64,000 bases of DNA from Arsukibacterium ikkense (GCF_000987775.1 NZ_LAHO01000003.1:248001-312000); one strand, 5' to 3'; positions 36,548-46,863 are shown, numbered from the stretch's first letter. Notes: generated from the letters alone by a model not told the origin. Program-made: numbers and translations.

Positions 36548-38073
36548 TTTATTTTCACCATAGGCCGCGCCGGGTTGCTCCAGTCGACATGGAACATTTT
36601 GCCCTTGGCTTTATCGGTGCGCTCAAAGGTATGGGCGCCAAAATAATCACGTTGGCCCTGCAGTAAGTTGGCCGGTAATACTGCGGTGCGATATGAGTCG
36701 TAGTAACTTAAGGCCGAGCTTAAGGCTGCTACCGGAATGCCGGCCAGGGTGGCATTAGCCACCGCTTTGCGCCAATTTTGCTGGTACACCGAAATTTGTT
36801 TGGCGAAAAACGGGTCCAGCAACAGGTTTTCCAGCTCGTCGTTACGCTCATAGGCATCGGTAATAGATTGCAAAAATACCGCCCGGATAATACAGCCGGC
36901 GCGCCAGATTTTGGCTATTTCAGCAAAGTTAAGCTGCCAGCCATGCTCGTCGGCTGCTGTTTTCATTAAATGAAAGCCCTGGGCGTATACGCATATTTTG
37001 GCGCAGTACAAAGCATCATGCAGTGCCTGAATAATGTCGTCTTTCTGCTCGGCAGAGATTAAATTCTGGGCCGGGCCGGCCAGTACCGTCGCCGCTTTTA
37101 CCCGCTCATGTTTTAAGGCCGATAACGAACGGGCATATACAGCTTCAGCAATGGTGGGCGATGGGCTGCCCAGTTGCAGGCTGCTGACGGCAGTCCACAG
37201 GCCGGTGCCCTTCTGGCCAGCTTTATCCATAATCACATCTACCAGCGGCAGGCCGGTTTCCGAGTCTTTAGTGGCCAGTACTTCAGCACTGATGCCAATT
37301 AAGTAGCTGTTAAGCGGCCCTTCATTCCAGCCTTTAAATACCCCGGCAATCTCGGTGGCGGTCATGCTAAGCACATCACGCATCACCTGATACACTTCAC
37401 AAATCAGCTGCATATCCGCATATTCAATACCGTTATGCACCATTTTCACGTAGTGGCCAGAGCCACTGGGGCCAATGTAGGTGGCACAAGGCTCGCCTTC
37501 AGTTACCGGGTTACCGGGCTCAAAGCGCTCTATCGGTTTGCCGGTGGCTGGGTCAACTTTGGCGGCTATCGCCTGCCACAGCGGTTTAATGCGGGTCCAG
37601 GCGTAAGGGTCACCACTTGGCATTAACGAGGGGCCAAAACGAGCGCCCACTTCCCCACCGGATACGGCCGTAGAGAAGAAAATAAACTTACCTTCGTATT
37701 GTTTTTCACGCGCCACGGTGTCAGTCCACAGGCTGTTACCAGTATCGACAATAATGTCGTCGGCCTGAATGCCAGCATCAATCAGCTTATGACAGATATC
37801 GTCTACCGGCTTACCTGCAGGTACCGATAATACGATTAAGTGCGGCGCCGACAAGCGCGATAACAGTTCAGTGTAAGAGCTGCAGCCAATCACCCGCGCT
37901 GGTTTGTCGCCGCGCTCGGCTGTGTCCTGCGCTAATACAGCTTCCAGTTTCTGATGATCTAAATCAAAGGCCGCTACCCGGTAGCCATTGTCGGCGAGGT
38001 TTAAAATGAGGTTTTTGCCCATCACCCCGGCTCCAACGAAACCGATGTCACAAAGTGGCGCTGTATCTGTCAT
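36544..38073 (-). CDS. gnd: 6-phosphogluconate dehydrogenase, decarboxylating
   Basis: Oxidises 6-phosphogluconate to ribulose 5-phosphate, CO2 and NADPH in the oxidative pentose phosphate pathway. The NADP-binding [18 protein letters not shown] is at residues 14-31, the substrate site [18 protein letters not shown] near 138, and the catalytic Lys near [15 protein letters not shown], with [15 protein letters not shown] near 290. At 509 residues it exceeds E. coli Gnd (468), with an insert of about 20 residues before [12 protein letters not shown] ([17 protein letters not shown]) also known from related marine genera. AAGGA precedes the ATG. Operon with purT. Confidence 0.95.
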   Translation of the reverse strand: MTDTAPLCDIGFVGAGVMGKNLILNLADNGYRVAAFDLDHQKLEAVLAQDTAERGDKPARVIGCSSYTELLSRLSAPHLIVLSVPAGKPVDDICHKLIDAGIQADDIIVDTGNSLWTDTVAREKQYEGKFIFFSTAVSGGEVGARFGPSLMPSGDPYAWTRIKPLWQAIAAKVDPATGKPIERFEPGNPVTEGEPCATYIGPSGSGHYVKMVHNGIEYADMQLICEVYQVMRDVLSMTATEIAGVFKGWNEGPLNSYLIGISAEVLATKDSETGLPLVDVIMDKAGQKGTGLWTAVSSLQLGSPSPTIAEAVYARSLSALKHERVKAATVLAGPAQNLISAEQKDDIIQALHDALYCAKICVYAQGFHLMKTAADEHGWQLNFAEIAKIWRAGCIIRAVFLQSITDAYERNDELENLLLDPFFAKQISVYQQNWRKAVANATLAGIPVAALSSALSYYDSYRTAVLPANLLQGQRDYFGAHTFERTDKAKGKMFHVDWSNPARPMVKIK

Positions 38074-38202
38074 CTGACGATCCTTTACTTAGTGTTGCTA
38101 AGCCAACAACAGGCTCGGAAAATGGCGGGCATTCTACTGTAAAAGCCAGCTAAAAGCAGCAATAAACCTTCAGCCCGGCTTACACCACAGATGCAATCAG
38201 CA

Positions 38203-40284
38203 TTACTGCCAGACAGAGATGCTATGCGCCGCCTGCAAATAGCGAGTTTCGATACTTTTACTGTCAGTGGCCAGGCCGTCATTGTGCGCCGTGTCAAACA
38301 GCCGTTGCCAGCCCTCACCAGGTAAGCTTAAGGCAACGGATTGCTCTGCACCGTTAAATACAAATAATAATGCCTTGCCAGTTTGACGATTGGTAATGCG
38401 GAAAATACAAATCGCCCGCTGTGGGTCATGCCAGTCGTGTTGCTGCTTTTCGGTGCCGTCGGCTAAAAACCAGCATACTTGATGCTTATCGCCATGCAGC
38501 TGATATTGATCATCCAGCAGTGAAATGTGCTGCAAACAGCTGAAGTGGCGGCGCAGCTGCAGTAACTGGCGCACAAACTGCAGAAACTTTTGCTGCTGGC
38601 CATTCAGCTGCCAGTTCAGCCAGCTTATCGGATTATCCTGGCAATAAGCATTATTATTGCCGCCCTGAGTGTGGCTGAGTTCATCGCCGCCCAACCAATG
38701 GATCATGCCCTGGCTTAACAACAAGGTGGCCGCCAGATTACGCTTATGCTGATAGCGCCGGGCCAGTACCAGCGGATCGCTGCTTGGGCCCTCGACCCCA
38801 TGGTTGCAGCTTAAATTGTGGCTATGGCCATCGCGGTTTTGCTCGCCATTTTGCCAGTTATGCTTATCGCTGTAGCTGACTAAATCTTCCAGGGTAAAGC
38901 CGTCGTGGTAGGTCAGGTAGTTAACACTGCAGCTGGCAGGCTTATGGTGCTTTTGAAAAATATCGCGCGAGCCCAGCAAACGGGTGGTAAATTCAGCCAG
39001 TACGCCTTTATCGCCGCGCCAGAAGCTACGAAAGGTATCGCGGCATTTGTCGTTAAGCTCAGACCAGTTTGCCGGAAATTGCCCCAGATGGTAACCAAAA
39101 GGCCCGACATCCCAGGGCTCGGCAATTAATTTTGCCTGCGAGATTAGCGGATCCTGGGCAATAATCTGAAAAAAGCTGGCAAAAGGGTTAAACCGTTTGT
39201 GTTCCCGGCCCAAGGTAACCGCTAAATCAAAGCGAAAACCATCAACCTGCATCTCGGTTAACCAATAGCGTAATGCGTCCATCACCAGTTGCTGGGTCGC
39301 CGGGTTGGCAATATTTAAGGTATTACCACAGCCGGTGAAATTGCAGTAATTCTGATAATCCACCATATTGGCATGGCTGTGAAACAAATAATAGTGACGA
39401 TCGGCCAGGCCACGAAAGCTCAGTACCGGGCCATCTTCACCGGCTTCAGCACTGTGGTTAAACACCACATCCAGGATCACTTCAATACCGTGCTGGTGTA
39501 ATGTGCGCACCATCTGTTTAAATTCAGCAACGGCATCATCAAGCTGATAACGCGGGTCTGGCGCAAAAAAATTAACCGGATTATAACCCCAGTAGTTAGT
39601 CAGCCCCAGGCCGGTTAACCGTGGCTCGGCCATAAAGGCCGCTACCGGCAACAGCTGCACTGTGGTTACGCCTAACTGCTTTAAATGGCCGATAATACTG
39701 GCATGACACAAACCCAGATAAGTGCCGCGCAGGGCTTCTGGCACCTCGGGGTGCAACATGGTCAGCCCTTTAACATGCGCCTCATAAATCACGGTTTTCT
39801 CGCGGGCAATTTTTGGCTTAGTGCTTTTCTGCCAGTCAAAAGCTGCGGTTTGCCAGCCAAAGGCAGCGGGGTCCAGCACACCTTTGGCCAGCGCCAGATG
39901 ACTTTTCTGCTGATACTGCTCACTTTGCCATACCTGAGCCCGGTTTAACTTGCGGGCGTATGGGTCGATCAGTACCCGCGCATTGTCAAAGCGCAAGCCG
40001 GCATTGCTGCTGGCCGGGCCATCGGCTTTTAACGCATACAAGGTGCCATCGCTAATATCACTCACCTGCAAATGCCAGAGACTGCCGGTGCGGGCACTAA
40101 AAACCAGCTCGGCCAATTCTTCTTCGGTGTCGGGCTGATATAAACACAATGTCAGGCCGGTTGCATCAGGCGCAAACACGGCAAAATTCCAGCAATTATC
40201 GGCTACTTTACTGGGGCCCAGTGGATAACTTTCACCATGAGCTGTTTTTAGTAAAGGCACGGTAGTAGCACTGCTATTGCTCAT
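38203..40284 (-). CDS. glgX: Glycogen debranching enzyme GlgX (isoamylase type)
   Basis: Hydrolyses alpha-1,6 branches of phosphorylase-limited glycogen. 693 residues with an N-terminal carbohydrate-binding domain 48 (NFAVFAPDATGLTLCLY) and a GH13 catalytic barrel: GVTTVQLLPVAAF, DVVFNHSAEAG, GFRFDLAVTLG (nucleophile Asp), KLIAEPWDVG (acid Glu) and NYLTYHDGFTLEDLVSY (transition-state Asp). The product context, glgB-glgX downstream of malQ, supports glycogen metabolism over isolated pullulanase activity. It overlaps the glgB stop by one base and is the last gene of the operon. Confidence 0.95.
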   Translation of the reverse strand: MSNSSATTVPLLKTAHGESYPLGPSKVADNCWNFAVFAPDATGLTLCLYQPDTEEELAELVFSARTGSLWHLQVSDISDGTLYALKADGPASSNAGLRFDNARVLIDPYARKLNRAQVWQSEQYQQKSHLALAKGVLDPAAFGWQTAAFDWQKSTKPKIAREKTVIYEAHVKGLTMLHPEVPEALRGTYLGLCHASIIGHLKQLGVTTVQLLPVAAFMAEPRLTGLGLTNYWGYNPVNFFAPDPRYQLDDAVAEFKQMVRTLHQHGIEVILDVVFNHSAEAGEDGPVLSFRGLADRHYYLFHSHANMVDYQNYCNFTGCGNTLNIANPATQQLVMDALRYWLTEMQVDGFRFDLAVTLGREHKRFNPFASFFQIIAQDPLISQAKLIAEPWDVGPFGYHLGQFPANWSELNDKCRDTFRSFWRGDKGVLAEFTTRLLGSRDIFQKHHKPASCSVNYLTYHDGFTLEDLVSYSDKHNWQNGEQNRDGHSHNLSCNHGVEGPSSDPLVLARRYQHKRNLAATLLLSQGMIHWLGGDELSHTQGGNNNAYCQDNPISWLNWQLNGQQQKFLQFVRQLLQLRRHFSCLQHISLLDDQYQLHGDKHQVCWFLADGTEKQQHDWHDPQRAICIFRITNRQTGKALLFVFNGAEQSVALSLPGEGWQRLFDTAHNDGLATDSKSIETRYLQAAHSISVWQ

Positions 40285-42476
40285 TAACCATTGTCCTTTT
40301 TCCGTAGATATAAGCAGGCCAGAGCAGGTAAATTTAACCGGATAGCCTGGGCTTTACCGTGACAGCCAGGTGCTAAGGCGGGTAAATAGCTACCCACCGC
40401 ATAATTGCCACCCCAGTAATATTCGCTGTCGGTATTAACAATAACCTCATATTCTCCGGCTTGCTCTACTCCAAGCATAAAATTATCACGCGGTACGGGG
40501 GTAAAATTAGCGACCACATAAATCGCATTACCCTTGCTGTCGCGTCGTACAAAACTCAGGGTACTGTGTTCAGAATCGTTGTGATCCAGCCAGCTAAAGC
40601 CCTCATGCTGGTAGTCCAGCTCGTGCAATGGTTTGCAGCGCTGATAGCTGTGGTTTAAATCGCGATACAACTGCTGAATTCCCTGATGCTTCGGATAAGC
40701 CAGTAGATGCCAGTCCAAGCTTTGAGTATGGCTCCACTCGCGGCTTTGCCCTAACTCGTTACCCATAAAATTCAGTTTTTTGCCTGGGTGGCCAAACATA
40801 AAGGCAATATAGGCGCGTAAATTAGCTGCCTGTTGCCATTCATCTCCCGGCATTTTATTAATTAAGCTGCCTTTACCATGCACCACTTCATCGTGCGATA
40901 ACGGCAAAATAAAGTTTTCGTTGTAGGCATACACCATGGAAAAGGTTAAATCGCTATGGTGATACTTGCGATAAGACGGGTCTTTACTCATATAACGCAG
41001 GCTGTCATTCATCCAGCCCATATTCCATTTAAAGCCAAAGCCCAGGCCACCACTGTCGACCGGACGGGACACCTGCGAAAATGAGGTAGACTCTTCGGCA
41101 ATGGTCATTGCCTGCGGAAATTTGCCATACACTTCACGGTTCAGCCATTTAAACAGGCTGATCGCTTCATAATTATGGTTGCCGCCATCAATATTTGGCA
41201 CCCACTCGCCTTCGTTGCGCGAGTAATCCCAGTACAGCATCGAGGCCACAGCATCTACCCGGATACCATCAATATGAAAATGCTCCAGCCAATACAAGGC
41301 ACTGGCCACCAAAAACTGCCGCACATAGTCTTTACCGTAATCGTAAATGCAGGAATTCCAGTCAGGGTGCCAGCCGCGGCGCGGATCGGCATATTCATAT
41401 AAATGGCTACCGTCAAACTTCGCTAAACCATGGCCGTCTTCTGGAAAATGCGCCGGCACCCAATCCAGGATCACTGCAATGCCGGCCTGATGGCAGGCAT
41501 CAACAAAGGCTTTAAACTGATCCGGTGAGCCAAACCGTGAGGTGGGTGCAAATAAGCCCAGCGGCTGATAACCCCAGGAACCATCAAACGGGTGCTCCAT
41601 CACCGGCAGTAGTTCCAGATGGCTGTAGCCCATCTCGGTTAAATAGGGAATAAGCTGCTCAGCCAGTTCCGCATAATTTAACGGCTGGTTATCGTCTTTG
41701 CGCCGCCAGCTGCCGATATGCAGCTCGTAAATACTCATTGCACTCTGATAGGGGTTAACTGCCGGCCGCTCGCGCCAGCTTTTATCCTGCCACTGATAAC
41801 GGTTATGGTCATAAACCACAGAAGCATGCGACGGATACTGCTCAGCGTAAAACGCTATAGGGTCGGCTTTATGCGGCAGTACCTGGCCAACACTATCTTT
41901 AATTTCAAATTTATAGCGTACGCCACTGCCCACTTCTGGCAGCACCAATACCCAATGGCCGCAGTCAGTGCGTTCCATCGGGTGACAACGGCCATCCCAG
42001 CCATTCATATCGCCCACTAAACTGACGCTGCTGGCATTTGGGGCATACACTGCAAAGCGGGTAGCGGTTAACGGCTTACCCTCAGGCTCAAGACTAATCA
42101 GCTGAGCGCCTAACTGCCGGTATAAGTTCTCCGGCTGGCTATGCACATGGTGTACCGCATAAAACGCTTGTTCCCGAAACTGATAGGGGTCTATGCAGCG
42201 GTAGGTGCTGTGCGCATCGCTCACCTGCAAATAATAAGCACTGGCCGGGCGTTTGCGGGCCAGTACCAGTTCAAACACGCCGCTAAATTCCGGGTGCGGC
42301 GCTAACTTACCCAGGCTTTTATCCGTTTTTAACTCAAAGGCTTCCACCGTTAGCGCATGCGGCAAATAGGTTCGCAGCAGCATACCTGTGCCTTTGGCAC
42401 TATAGCGGTTTGCTTGCCAGCCCAACACCTTAAAGGGATGGGCGCAGTTTGCCTGCTGTAATAGCGCTAATGTCAT
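40284..42476 (-). CDS. glgB: 1,4-alpha-glucan branching enzyme
   Basis: Creates alpha-1,6 branches in glycogen. 730 residues like E. coli GlgB (728). N-terminal CBM48-like segments (TRFAVYAPNASSVSLVGDMNGWDG), then the GH13 core with GYSHLELLPVMEHPFDGSWGYQ, IDGIRVDAVASMLY (nucleophile Asp) and MTIAEESTSF (acid Glu), and LPLSHDEVVHGKGSL. This second gene in the malQ-glgB-glgX operon comes without glgC, glgA or glgP in the window. Confidence 0.96.
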   Translation of the reverse strand: MTLALLQQANCAHPFKVLGWQANRYSAKGTGMLLRTYLPHALTVEAFELKTDKSLGKLAPHPEFSGVFELVLARKRPASAYYLQVSDAHSTYRCIDPYQFREQAFYAVHHVHSQPENLYRQLGAQLISLEPEGKPLTATRFAVYAPNASSVSLVGDMNGWDGRCHPMERTDCGHWVLVLPEVGSGVRYKFEIKDSVGQVLPHKADPIAFYAEQYPSHASVVYDHNRYQWQDKSWRERPAVNPYQSAMSIYELHIGSWRRKDDNQPLNYAELAEQLIPYLTEMGYSHLELLPVMEHPFDGSWGYQPLGLFAPTSRFGSPDQFKAFVDACHQAGIAVILDWVPAHFPEDGHGLAKFDGSHLYEYADPRRGWHPDWNSCIYDYGKDYVRQFLVASALYWLEHFHIDGIRVDAVASMLYWDYSRNEGEWVPNIDGGNHNYEAISLFKWLNREVYGKFPQAMTIAEESTSFSQVSRPVDSGGLGFGFKWNMGWMNDSLRYMSKDPSYRKYHHSDLTFSMVYAYNENFILPLSHDEVVHGKGSLINKMPGDEWQQAANLRAYIAFMFGHPGKKLNFMGNELGQSREWSHTQSLDWHLLAYPKHQGIQQLYRDLNHSYQRCKPLHELDYQHEGFSWLDHNDSEHSTLSFVRRDSKGNAIYVVANFTPVPRDNFMLGVEQAGEYEVIVNTDSEYYWGGNYAVGSYLPALAPGCHGKAQAIRLNLPALACLYLRKKDNG

Positions 42477-42527
42477 AGTGTTGTCCTTATAATAATTAAA
42501 TGTCTCAGGAGTAAGCGGCAGTTAGGG

Positions 42528-44717
42528 TTAGCCGGCCCGCGCTGCATTCAGCTCAGCCAGCAGCTGCTGGATATGTGGCTCAGCGGTCCACTGCTCCAGC
42601 TCACGGCTTAATTTGCGCCGCCAGTTCGGGTATTCATCGCTGGTACCCGGCACATTAACCGGCTGAGTCATTTCCAGCCAGTCTTCCAGTTGCAGGCATA
42701 ACAACTGGCTGCTGCCAGCGGCCAGATGGCGCTGCATGGCATAATTCAGGGTGCGATCCATACCCAGGCTGTCTACACTGCGTGGATAATCAGCCGGCAA
42801 CACACCATGGCCGTGCAACGAGTCCAGAATTTGCTGCTTATTGGCATGGCGCTGCTGATACAAGCCCTGCAGCTGTTGCTCGTCTTTATATAAGCCCAGC
42901 TGCTGGCCCAGTTTCAAATCTTCACAATGCCAGAAACCAATTAAGGTCGGTAAGTCGTGAGTACTTAGCGTCGCCATCGCCTGCTCTGGATAATGCGCTG
43001 GCGAAATATAGCCGCCATCCGCTGCGGTTTCAAAAAAGAATACCCGGTATGAATAAATACCATACTCAGCTAACAGCTCGCGAATACCCTCTGGCACCGT
43101 GCCTAAGTCTTCGCCAATAATGACCGCCTGCTGGCGCTGACTTTCCAACGCCAGAATGCCCAGTAAATCCATGATCGGATAATAAACATAAGCACCGCCA
43201 CCGGCATTATCAGCAGTCTTCGGTACCCACCATAACCGCAGCAAAGCCATCACATGGTCAATTCTCAGCGCGCCGGCGTCCTGCATATTACTGCGAAATA
43301 AGTCAGTCATCGGCTGGTAAGCCTGGCTGAATAACTGATATGGCTGCATTGGCGGCAAGCCCCAGTTTTGTCCGGCCGGGCCTAATGGATCTGGCGGCGC
43401 GCCAACACTGGCCTGGCGACAATATAAATCGCTGTTGCCCCAAATCTCCGTTGAAGCGTCACTTACCCCTACGGCTAAATCACGGTACAGGCCTAATAAC
43501 ATACCGGCCGTTTTGGCTTGCTGCTGCGCAGCTTTTAATTGTTGCTGGGCAATAAATTGCAGGTAGCAGTAAAAATCCAGTTGTTGCTGATGATCCTTGG
43601 CAAACTGCTGCACGGCCTCACTTTGTGGGTCGCGGTATTGTTCCGGCCAGTTTGGCCAGCCCCAGTGCTGGCTGTCTTGCTTAATTAAAACGGCATGCAG
43701 CGCGTCGTATAACGCCAGTTGCTGCAGGCTATCGCCGCCCTGTGCTTTAAATTCGGCAAACTCAGCCGCTAAATGCGCTTCTTTGCCGCAGTGCTGCACA
43801 AACCACTGATACAGGCTGTGCATTACCGGCAGCTTCAACTGCAACACACCGCTGTAATCGACCCAATCACGCGCCCGCTGCGCTGCCAGCGTCGCATTAA
43901 AATCAGGCGCTGTGACCAGACTTTGGGTTTTGCTGCACTCCCCAAAGCCCGGCATGGCCGTAACATCGATGTAAATAATATTCAGCCAGCGGCGCGACGA
44001 CGGGCTGTACGGACTGGCATTTTCCGGCATGGCCGGATACAGCGCATGAATGGGGTTTAACCCTACAAAGTCAGCGCCTTGCGCCGCCAAATAAGCCACC
44101 AGAGTGCTTAAGTCACTGAAATCACCAATACCCCAGTTACGTGCTGAGCGCAGGCCATATAACTGCACCGACACGCCCCACTGTTTTTGCTGGTTAAACT
44201 GCGGCGGCTGATAACACTTACCCGGGCTGATAATTAAACGCTGTGCGAAACTAAAGCCGGTGTCGCTGCAGGTTAATGTCAGGGTGTGATAGCCCGGCTC
44301 AAACTGAAAATCAAGCACATGCTGATACTGCTGATATTCTTCATCACCAAGCATTGCAACCTGCACCAATTCGCCGGCAACCGGCTCGGTGCTGAACTGA
44401 TGGCTGTCGCCCTGCTCAGTTTGTAGCGTGAAATCAAAGCGATTATTGGCCAGAACCAATGGCACCTGCAGTTCAAAGCTAACTGGCTCGCCCAGTAATT
44501 GCACCGATACTGGCGAGAGAATTTGCTGCCAGAAATCCAGTTGTCGCTCAGTCAGTTCAGCCCGGGCGGCAGCATCATCTGCTATATTAAAGCCTTGGGC
44601 AGCCAGCAGCGCTAATTGATCAGCAACAGCCACCTCAGTGGGGTTACCCCAGGCATCATTAAATTCGGTTTCAATCCCGGAAAAAGCAACCAGTTCGGCC
44701 AGAAGCGCGGCGTCCAT
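42528..44717 (-). CDS. malQ: 4-alpha-glucanotransferase (amylomaltase)
   Basis: Transfers maltosyl and longer glucan units between maltodextrins, releasing glucose. 729 residues of GH77. An N-terminal module of about 150 residues (as in E. coli MalQ) precedes the barrel with YGLRSARNWGIGDFSDL, SPYSPSSRRWLN, GLYRDLAVGVSDASTEIW, ALRIDHVMALLRLWW (nucleophile Asp), VIIGEDLGTVPEGI (acid Glu) and TLSTHDLPTLIGFW. Good ribosome site AAGGAA before the ATG at 44717. First gene of the glycogen operon, divergent from gap. Confidence 0.95.
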   Translation of the reverse strand: MDAALLAELVAFSGIETEFNDAWGNPTEVAVADQLALLAAQGFNIADDAAARAELTERQLDFWQQILSPVSVQLLGEPVSFELQVPLVLANNRFDFTLQTEQGDSHQFSTEPVAGELVQVAMLGDEEYQQYQHVLDFQFEPGYHTLTLTCSDTGFSFAQRLIISPGKCYQPPQFNQQKQWGVSVQLYGLRSARNWGIGDFSDLSTLVAYLAAQGADFVGLNPIHALYPAMPENASPYSPSSRRWLNIIYIDVTAMPGFGECSKTQSLVTAPDFNATLAAQRARDWVDYSGVLQLKLPVMHSLYQWFVQHCGKEAHLAAEFAEFKAQGGDSLQQLALYDALHAVLIKQDSQHWGWPNWPEQYRDPQSEAVQQFAKDHQQQLDFYCYLQFIAQQQLKAAQQQAKTAGMLLGLYRDLAVGVSDASTEIWGNSDLYCRQASVGAPPDPLGPAGQNWGLPPMQPYQLFSQAYQPMTDLFRSNMQDAGALRIDHVMALLRLWWVPKTADNAGGGAYVYYPIMDLLGILALESQRQQAVIIGEDLGTVPEGIRELLAEYGIYSYRVFFFETAADGGYISPAHYPEQAMATLSTHDLPTLIGFWHCEDLKLGQQLGLYKDEQQLQGLYQQRHANKQQILDSLHGHGVLPADYPRSVDSLGMDRTLNYAMQRHLAAGSSQLLCLQLEDWLEMTQPVNVPGTSDEYPNWRRKLSRELEQWTAEPHIQQLLAELNAARAG

Positions 44718-44791
44718 TTTTATTCCTTATTAAAAACAGTTAGTTGACATTGCTTTACCGTTGATGGCAACAACAACGCCCAATCAATTTA

Positions 44792-44806
44792 CGTTATTAA
44801 ATTACA
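44792..44806. promoter_or_regulatory. HexR-like half-conserved palindrome
   Basis: CGTTATTAAATTACA differs at two positions from the palindrome TGTAATTAAATTACA, which I recall as the HexR consensus of gammaproteobacteria. It lies between the divergent malQ and gap genes, 75 bases before malQ, and pairs with a better site at 44854-44868. Confidence 0.4.
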
Positions 44807-44833
44807 AAAAACCAATTTAATGCTGTTTTAAAC

Positions 44834-44861
44834 TTGAAAAATGCCAGCATTAATGTAATTT
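44834..44861 (+). promoter_or_regulatory. Candidate gap promoter
   Basis: A -35-like TTGAAA (44834-44839) and a -10-like TAATTT (44856-44861) are separated by 16 bases, giving a start about 70 bases before the gap ATG. The -10 lies inside the HexR-like palindrome. Confidence 0.4.
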
Positions 44862-44868
44862 TACTACA
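44854..44868. promoter_or_regulatory. HexR-like operator
   Basis: TGTAATTTTACTACA matches TGTARTnnnAYTACA at every defined position. HexR (RpiR family, KDPG-responsive) controls gap and other central carbon genes in Shewanella and relatives. Position over the -10 of gap would make it repressive for that gene. Confidence 0.55.
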
Positions 44869-44941
44869 CAATATTGGATGAATACGATTGGCTGCATACG
44901 TTTTCACCCTGAACACTTTCAACTTTAACTCTGGAGTCACT

Positions 44942-45946
44942 ATGTCTATTCGGGTTGCAATTAATGGCTTTGGCCGCATTGGCCGCAACGTGTTACGTGC
45001 TTTATATGAAAGCAGCAAAAATTACGATATTAAAATTGTTGCCATTAACGATTTAGGCGACGCTGCCATAAATGCTCATTTGCTGAAGTATGACACAGCG
45101 CATGGTATTTTCGCTGCCAGCGTATCACATGACGACAGCGCTATTTATGTCAACGATGACCAGATTAAAACCTTAAGCGTGCGTAACCCGGCTGACTTAC
45201 CCTGGGCCGAGCTGCAGGTCGATGTTGTATTAGAGTGTACCGGCTTATTTACTGATCGCAAAACCGCCGGCGCCCATTTAACCGCAGGCGCTAAAAAAGT
45301 GATTATTTCCGCACCCGGTAAAGATGTTGATGCGACGATAGTATACGGCGTTAACCATCAGGTTATTACCCCACAAATGACCATTATCTCCAATGCGTCC
45401 TGCACCACTAACTGTCTGGCGCCGATTGCCAAGCCGTTATCAGATGCACTGGGGATTGAGTCAGGCTTAATGACCACTATTCATGCTTATACCAATGACC
45501 AGCGTTTAAGTGATGTGTATCACACCGATGTGCGCCGCGCCCGTGCCGCAGCCATGTCGATGATCCCCACCAAAACCGGCGCTGCTGCGGCAGTAGGTTT
45601 GGTAGTACCTGAACTTAAAGGCAAGTTTGACGGTTTAGCCGTACGGGTACCAACCCTGAATGTATCGCTGGTTGATTTAACCTTTATCGCCGGACGGAAT
45701 ACCAGCATTGACGAAGTCAACGATATTATCCGCGCGGCGGCAGCGCAAAGCCCGATGAACCAGGTGTTGGCAGTTAACGATTTACCACTGGTGTCGGTTG
45801 ATTTTAACCACAACCCGATGTCGTCTATCTTTGATGCCACCGAAACCCGGGTTAATGGCCGGCTGGTAAAAGTGATGTCGTGGTATGACAATGAATGGGG
45901 TTTTAGTAACCGCATGTTAGATAATGTGGTTGAGCTGATGAAATAG
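44942..45946 (+). CDS. gapA: Glyceraldehyde-3-phosphate dehydrogenase, type I
   Basis: NAD-dependent GAPDH of 334 residues. GFGRIGR at 9-15 starts the Rossmann fold, AINDL at 35-39 gives the NAD-selective Asp, catalytic Cys154 lies in SNASCTTNC, and the histidine in [34 protein letters not shown] and [12 protein letters not shown] are standard. The ATG at 44942 has TGGAG seven bases before it; an upstream TTG is rejected. With yeaD downstream, as in E. coli. The divergent glycogen operon and the HexR-like box suggest control by sugar-phosphate status. A longer paralogue is at 17901-19361. Confidence 0.96.
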   Translation: MSIRVAINGFGRIGRNVLRALYESSKNYDIKIVAINDLGDAAINAHLLKYDTAHGIFAASVSHDDSAIYVNDDQIKTLSVRNPADLPWAELQVDVVLECTGLFTDRKTAGAHLTAGAKKVIISAPGKDVDATIVYGVNHQVITPQMTIISNASCTTNCLAPIAKPLSDALGIESGLMTTIHAYTNDQRLSDVYHTDVRRARAAAMSMIPTKTGAAAAVGLVVPELKGKFDGLAVRVPTLNVSLVDLTFIAGRNTSIDEVNDIIRAAAAQSPMNQVLAVNDLPLVSVDFNHNPMSSIFDATETRVNGRLVKVMSWYDNEWGFSNRMLDNVVELMK

Positions 45947-45965
45947 TCTTGCAGGCTTGTTGACA

Positions 45966-46835
45966 ATGCAGACAGAAATTACCACCCAGACTGGTTTTGC
46001 CCAGCTTAGCGACTTACCTTGCCTTAAACTGCAATTTGCTGAAGCCAGTGCGGTGGTATCGTTATATGGCGGCCAGGTTCTGTCTTATCAGCCCGTACCT
46101 GGTCAGGAGTTGCTTTGGGTATCCAGCAAAGCACAGTGGCATAACGCTACGGCTATTCGCGGCGGGGTGCCGGTTTGCTGGCCCTGGTTTGGCCCGGCCA
46201 ATAGTACAATTAACCCAGAGCAGCGGTCGCTGCCCAATCACGGCCTGGTGCGCAACCGGCTGTGGCAGTTACAGCACAGCTCTGCCACCAGCGAGGCGAC
46301 AAGCGTCACCCTGTTTATCACGATTGACGATATACCAGCCACGCTATGGCCATCAGCCACAGCAGAACAACAGGCAGTCAGCCTCACCTTAACGCTTACC
46401 CTTAGTGCCTCTGGCATAGACATCCAATTAGACTGCGATACACCATTGTACCAACAGGCCGCACTGCACAGTTATTTGCGGGTGGGTAGCATCACTGATA
46501 GCGCGGTTAGCGGCTTAAGCCCGCATTATTTTGATAAAGTCAGTAACACTGAGCAATCCACTGCCAGCGGTGATACCCGCTTTGCAGCTGAAACTGATCG
46601 GATTTATTTTCACACTGGCGGCCAATTGCAGCTTACAGACAATAAGCGGCAAATAACTATTGGCCAGCAAGGCCAGGATGCCAGTATTATCTGGAACCCC
46701 TGGCAACAAAAAAGCCGCGACCTGCCCGATATGGCAGATCACGGCTTTACCGAGTTTGTTTGTGTTGAGAGCGCCAGCCTGGATGTAACCACCTGGCGCA
46801 AATTGCACCTTATGCAAAGCCTGCAGCTTAACTAA
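45966..46835 (+). CDS. yeaD: D-hexose-6-phosphate mutarotase (YeaD family)
   Basis: About 289 residues of the aldose-1-epimerase fold, YeaD branch, which interconverts alpha and beta anomers of hexose 6-phosphates. Seen: GGQVLSYQPV, ELLWVSSKAQWHNATAIRGGVPVCWPWFGP (the galactose-mutarotase-like loop with WPWFG), HGLVRNRLWQL, the histidine of LHSYLRVGSI and the terminal WNPWQQKSRDLPDMADHGFTEFVCVES. The ATG at 45966 is 19 bases after the gap stop; a TTG pair at 45957/45960 would add three residues. Conserved gapA-yeaD pairing. Confidence 0.9.
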   Translation: MQTEITTQTGFAQLSDLPCLKLQFAEASAVVSLYGGQVLSYQPVPGQELLWVSSKAQWHNATAIRGGVPVCWPWFGPANSTINPEQRSLPNHGLVRNRLWQLQHSSATSEATSVTLFITIDDIPATLWPSATAEQQAVSLTLTLTLSASGIDIQLDCDTPLYQQAALHSYLRVGSITDSAVSGLSPHYFDKVSNTEQSTASGDTRFAAETDRIYFHTGGQLQLTDNKRQITIGQQGQDASIIWNPWQQKSRDLPDMADHGFTEFVCVESASLDVTTWRKLHLMQSLQLN

Positions 46836-46863
46836 TTTAGTGTGTTAGCTGCTACGGTTCACG

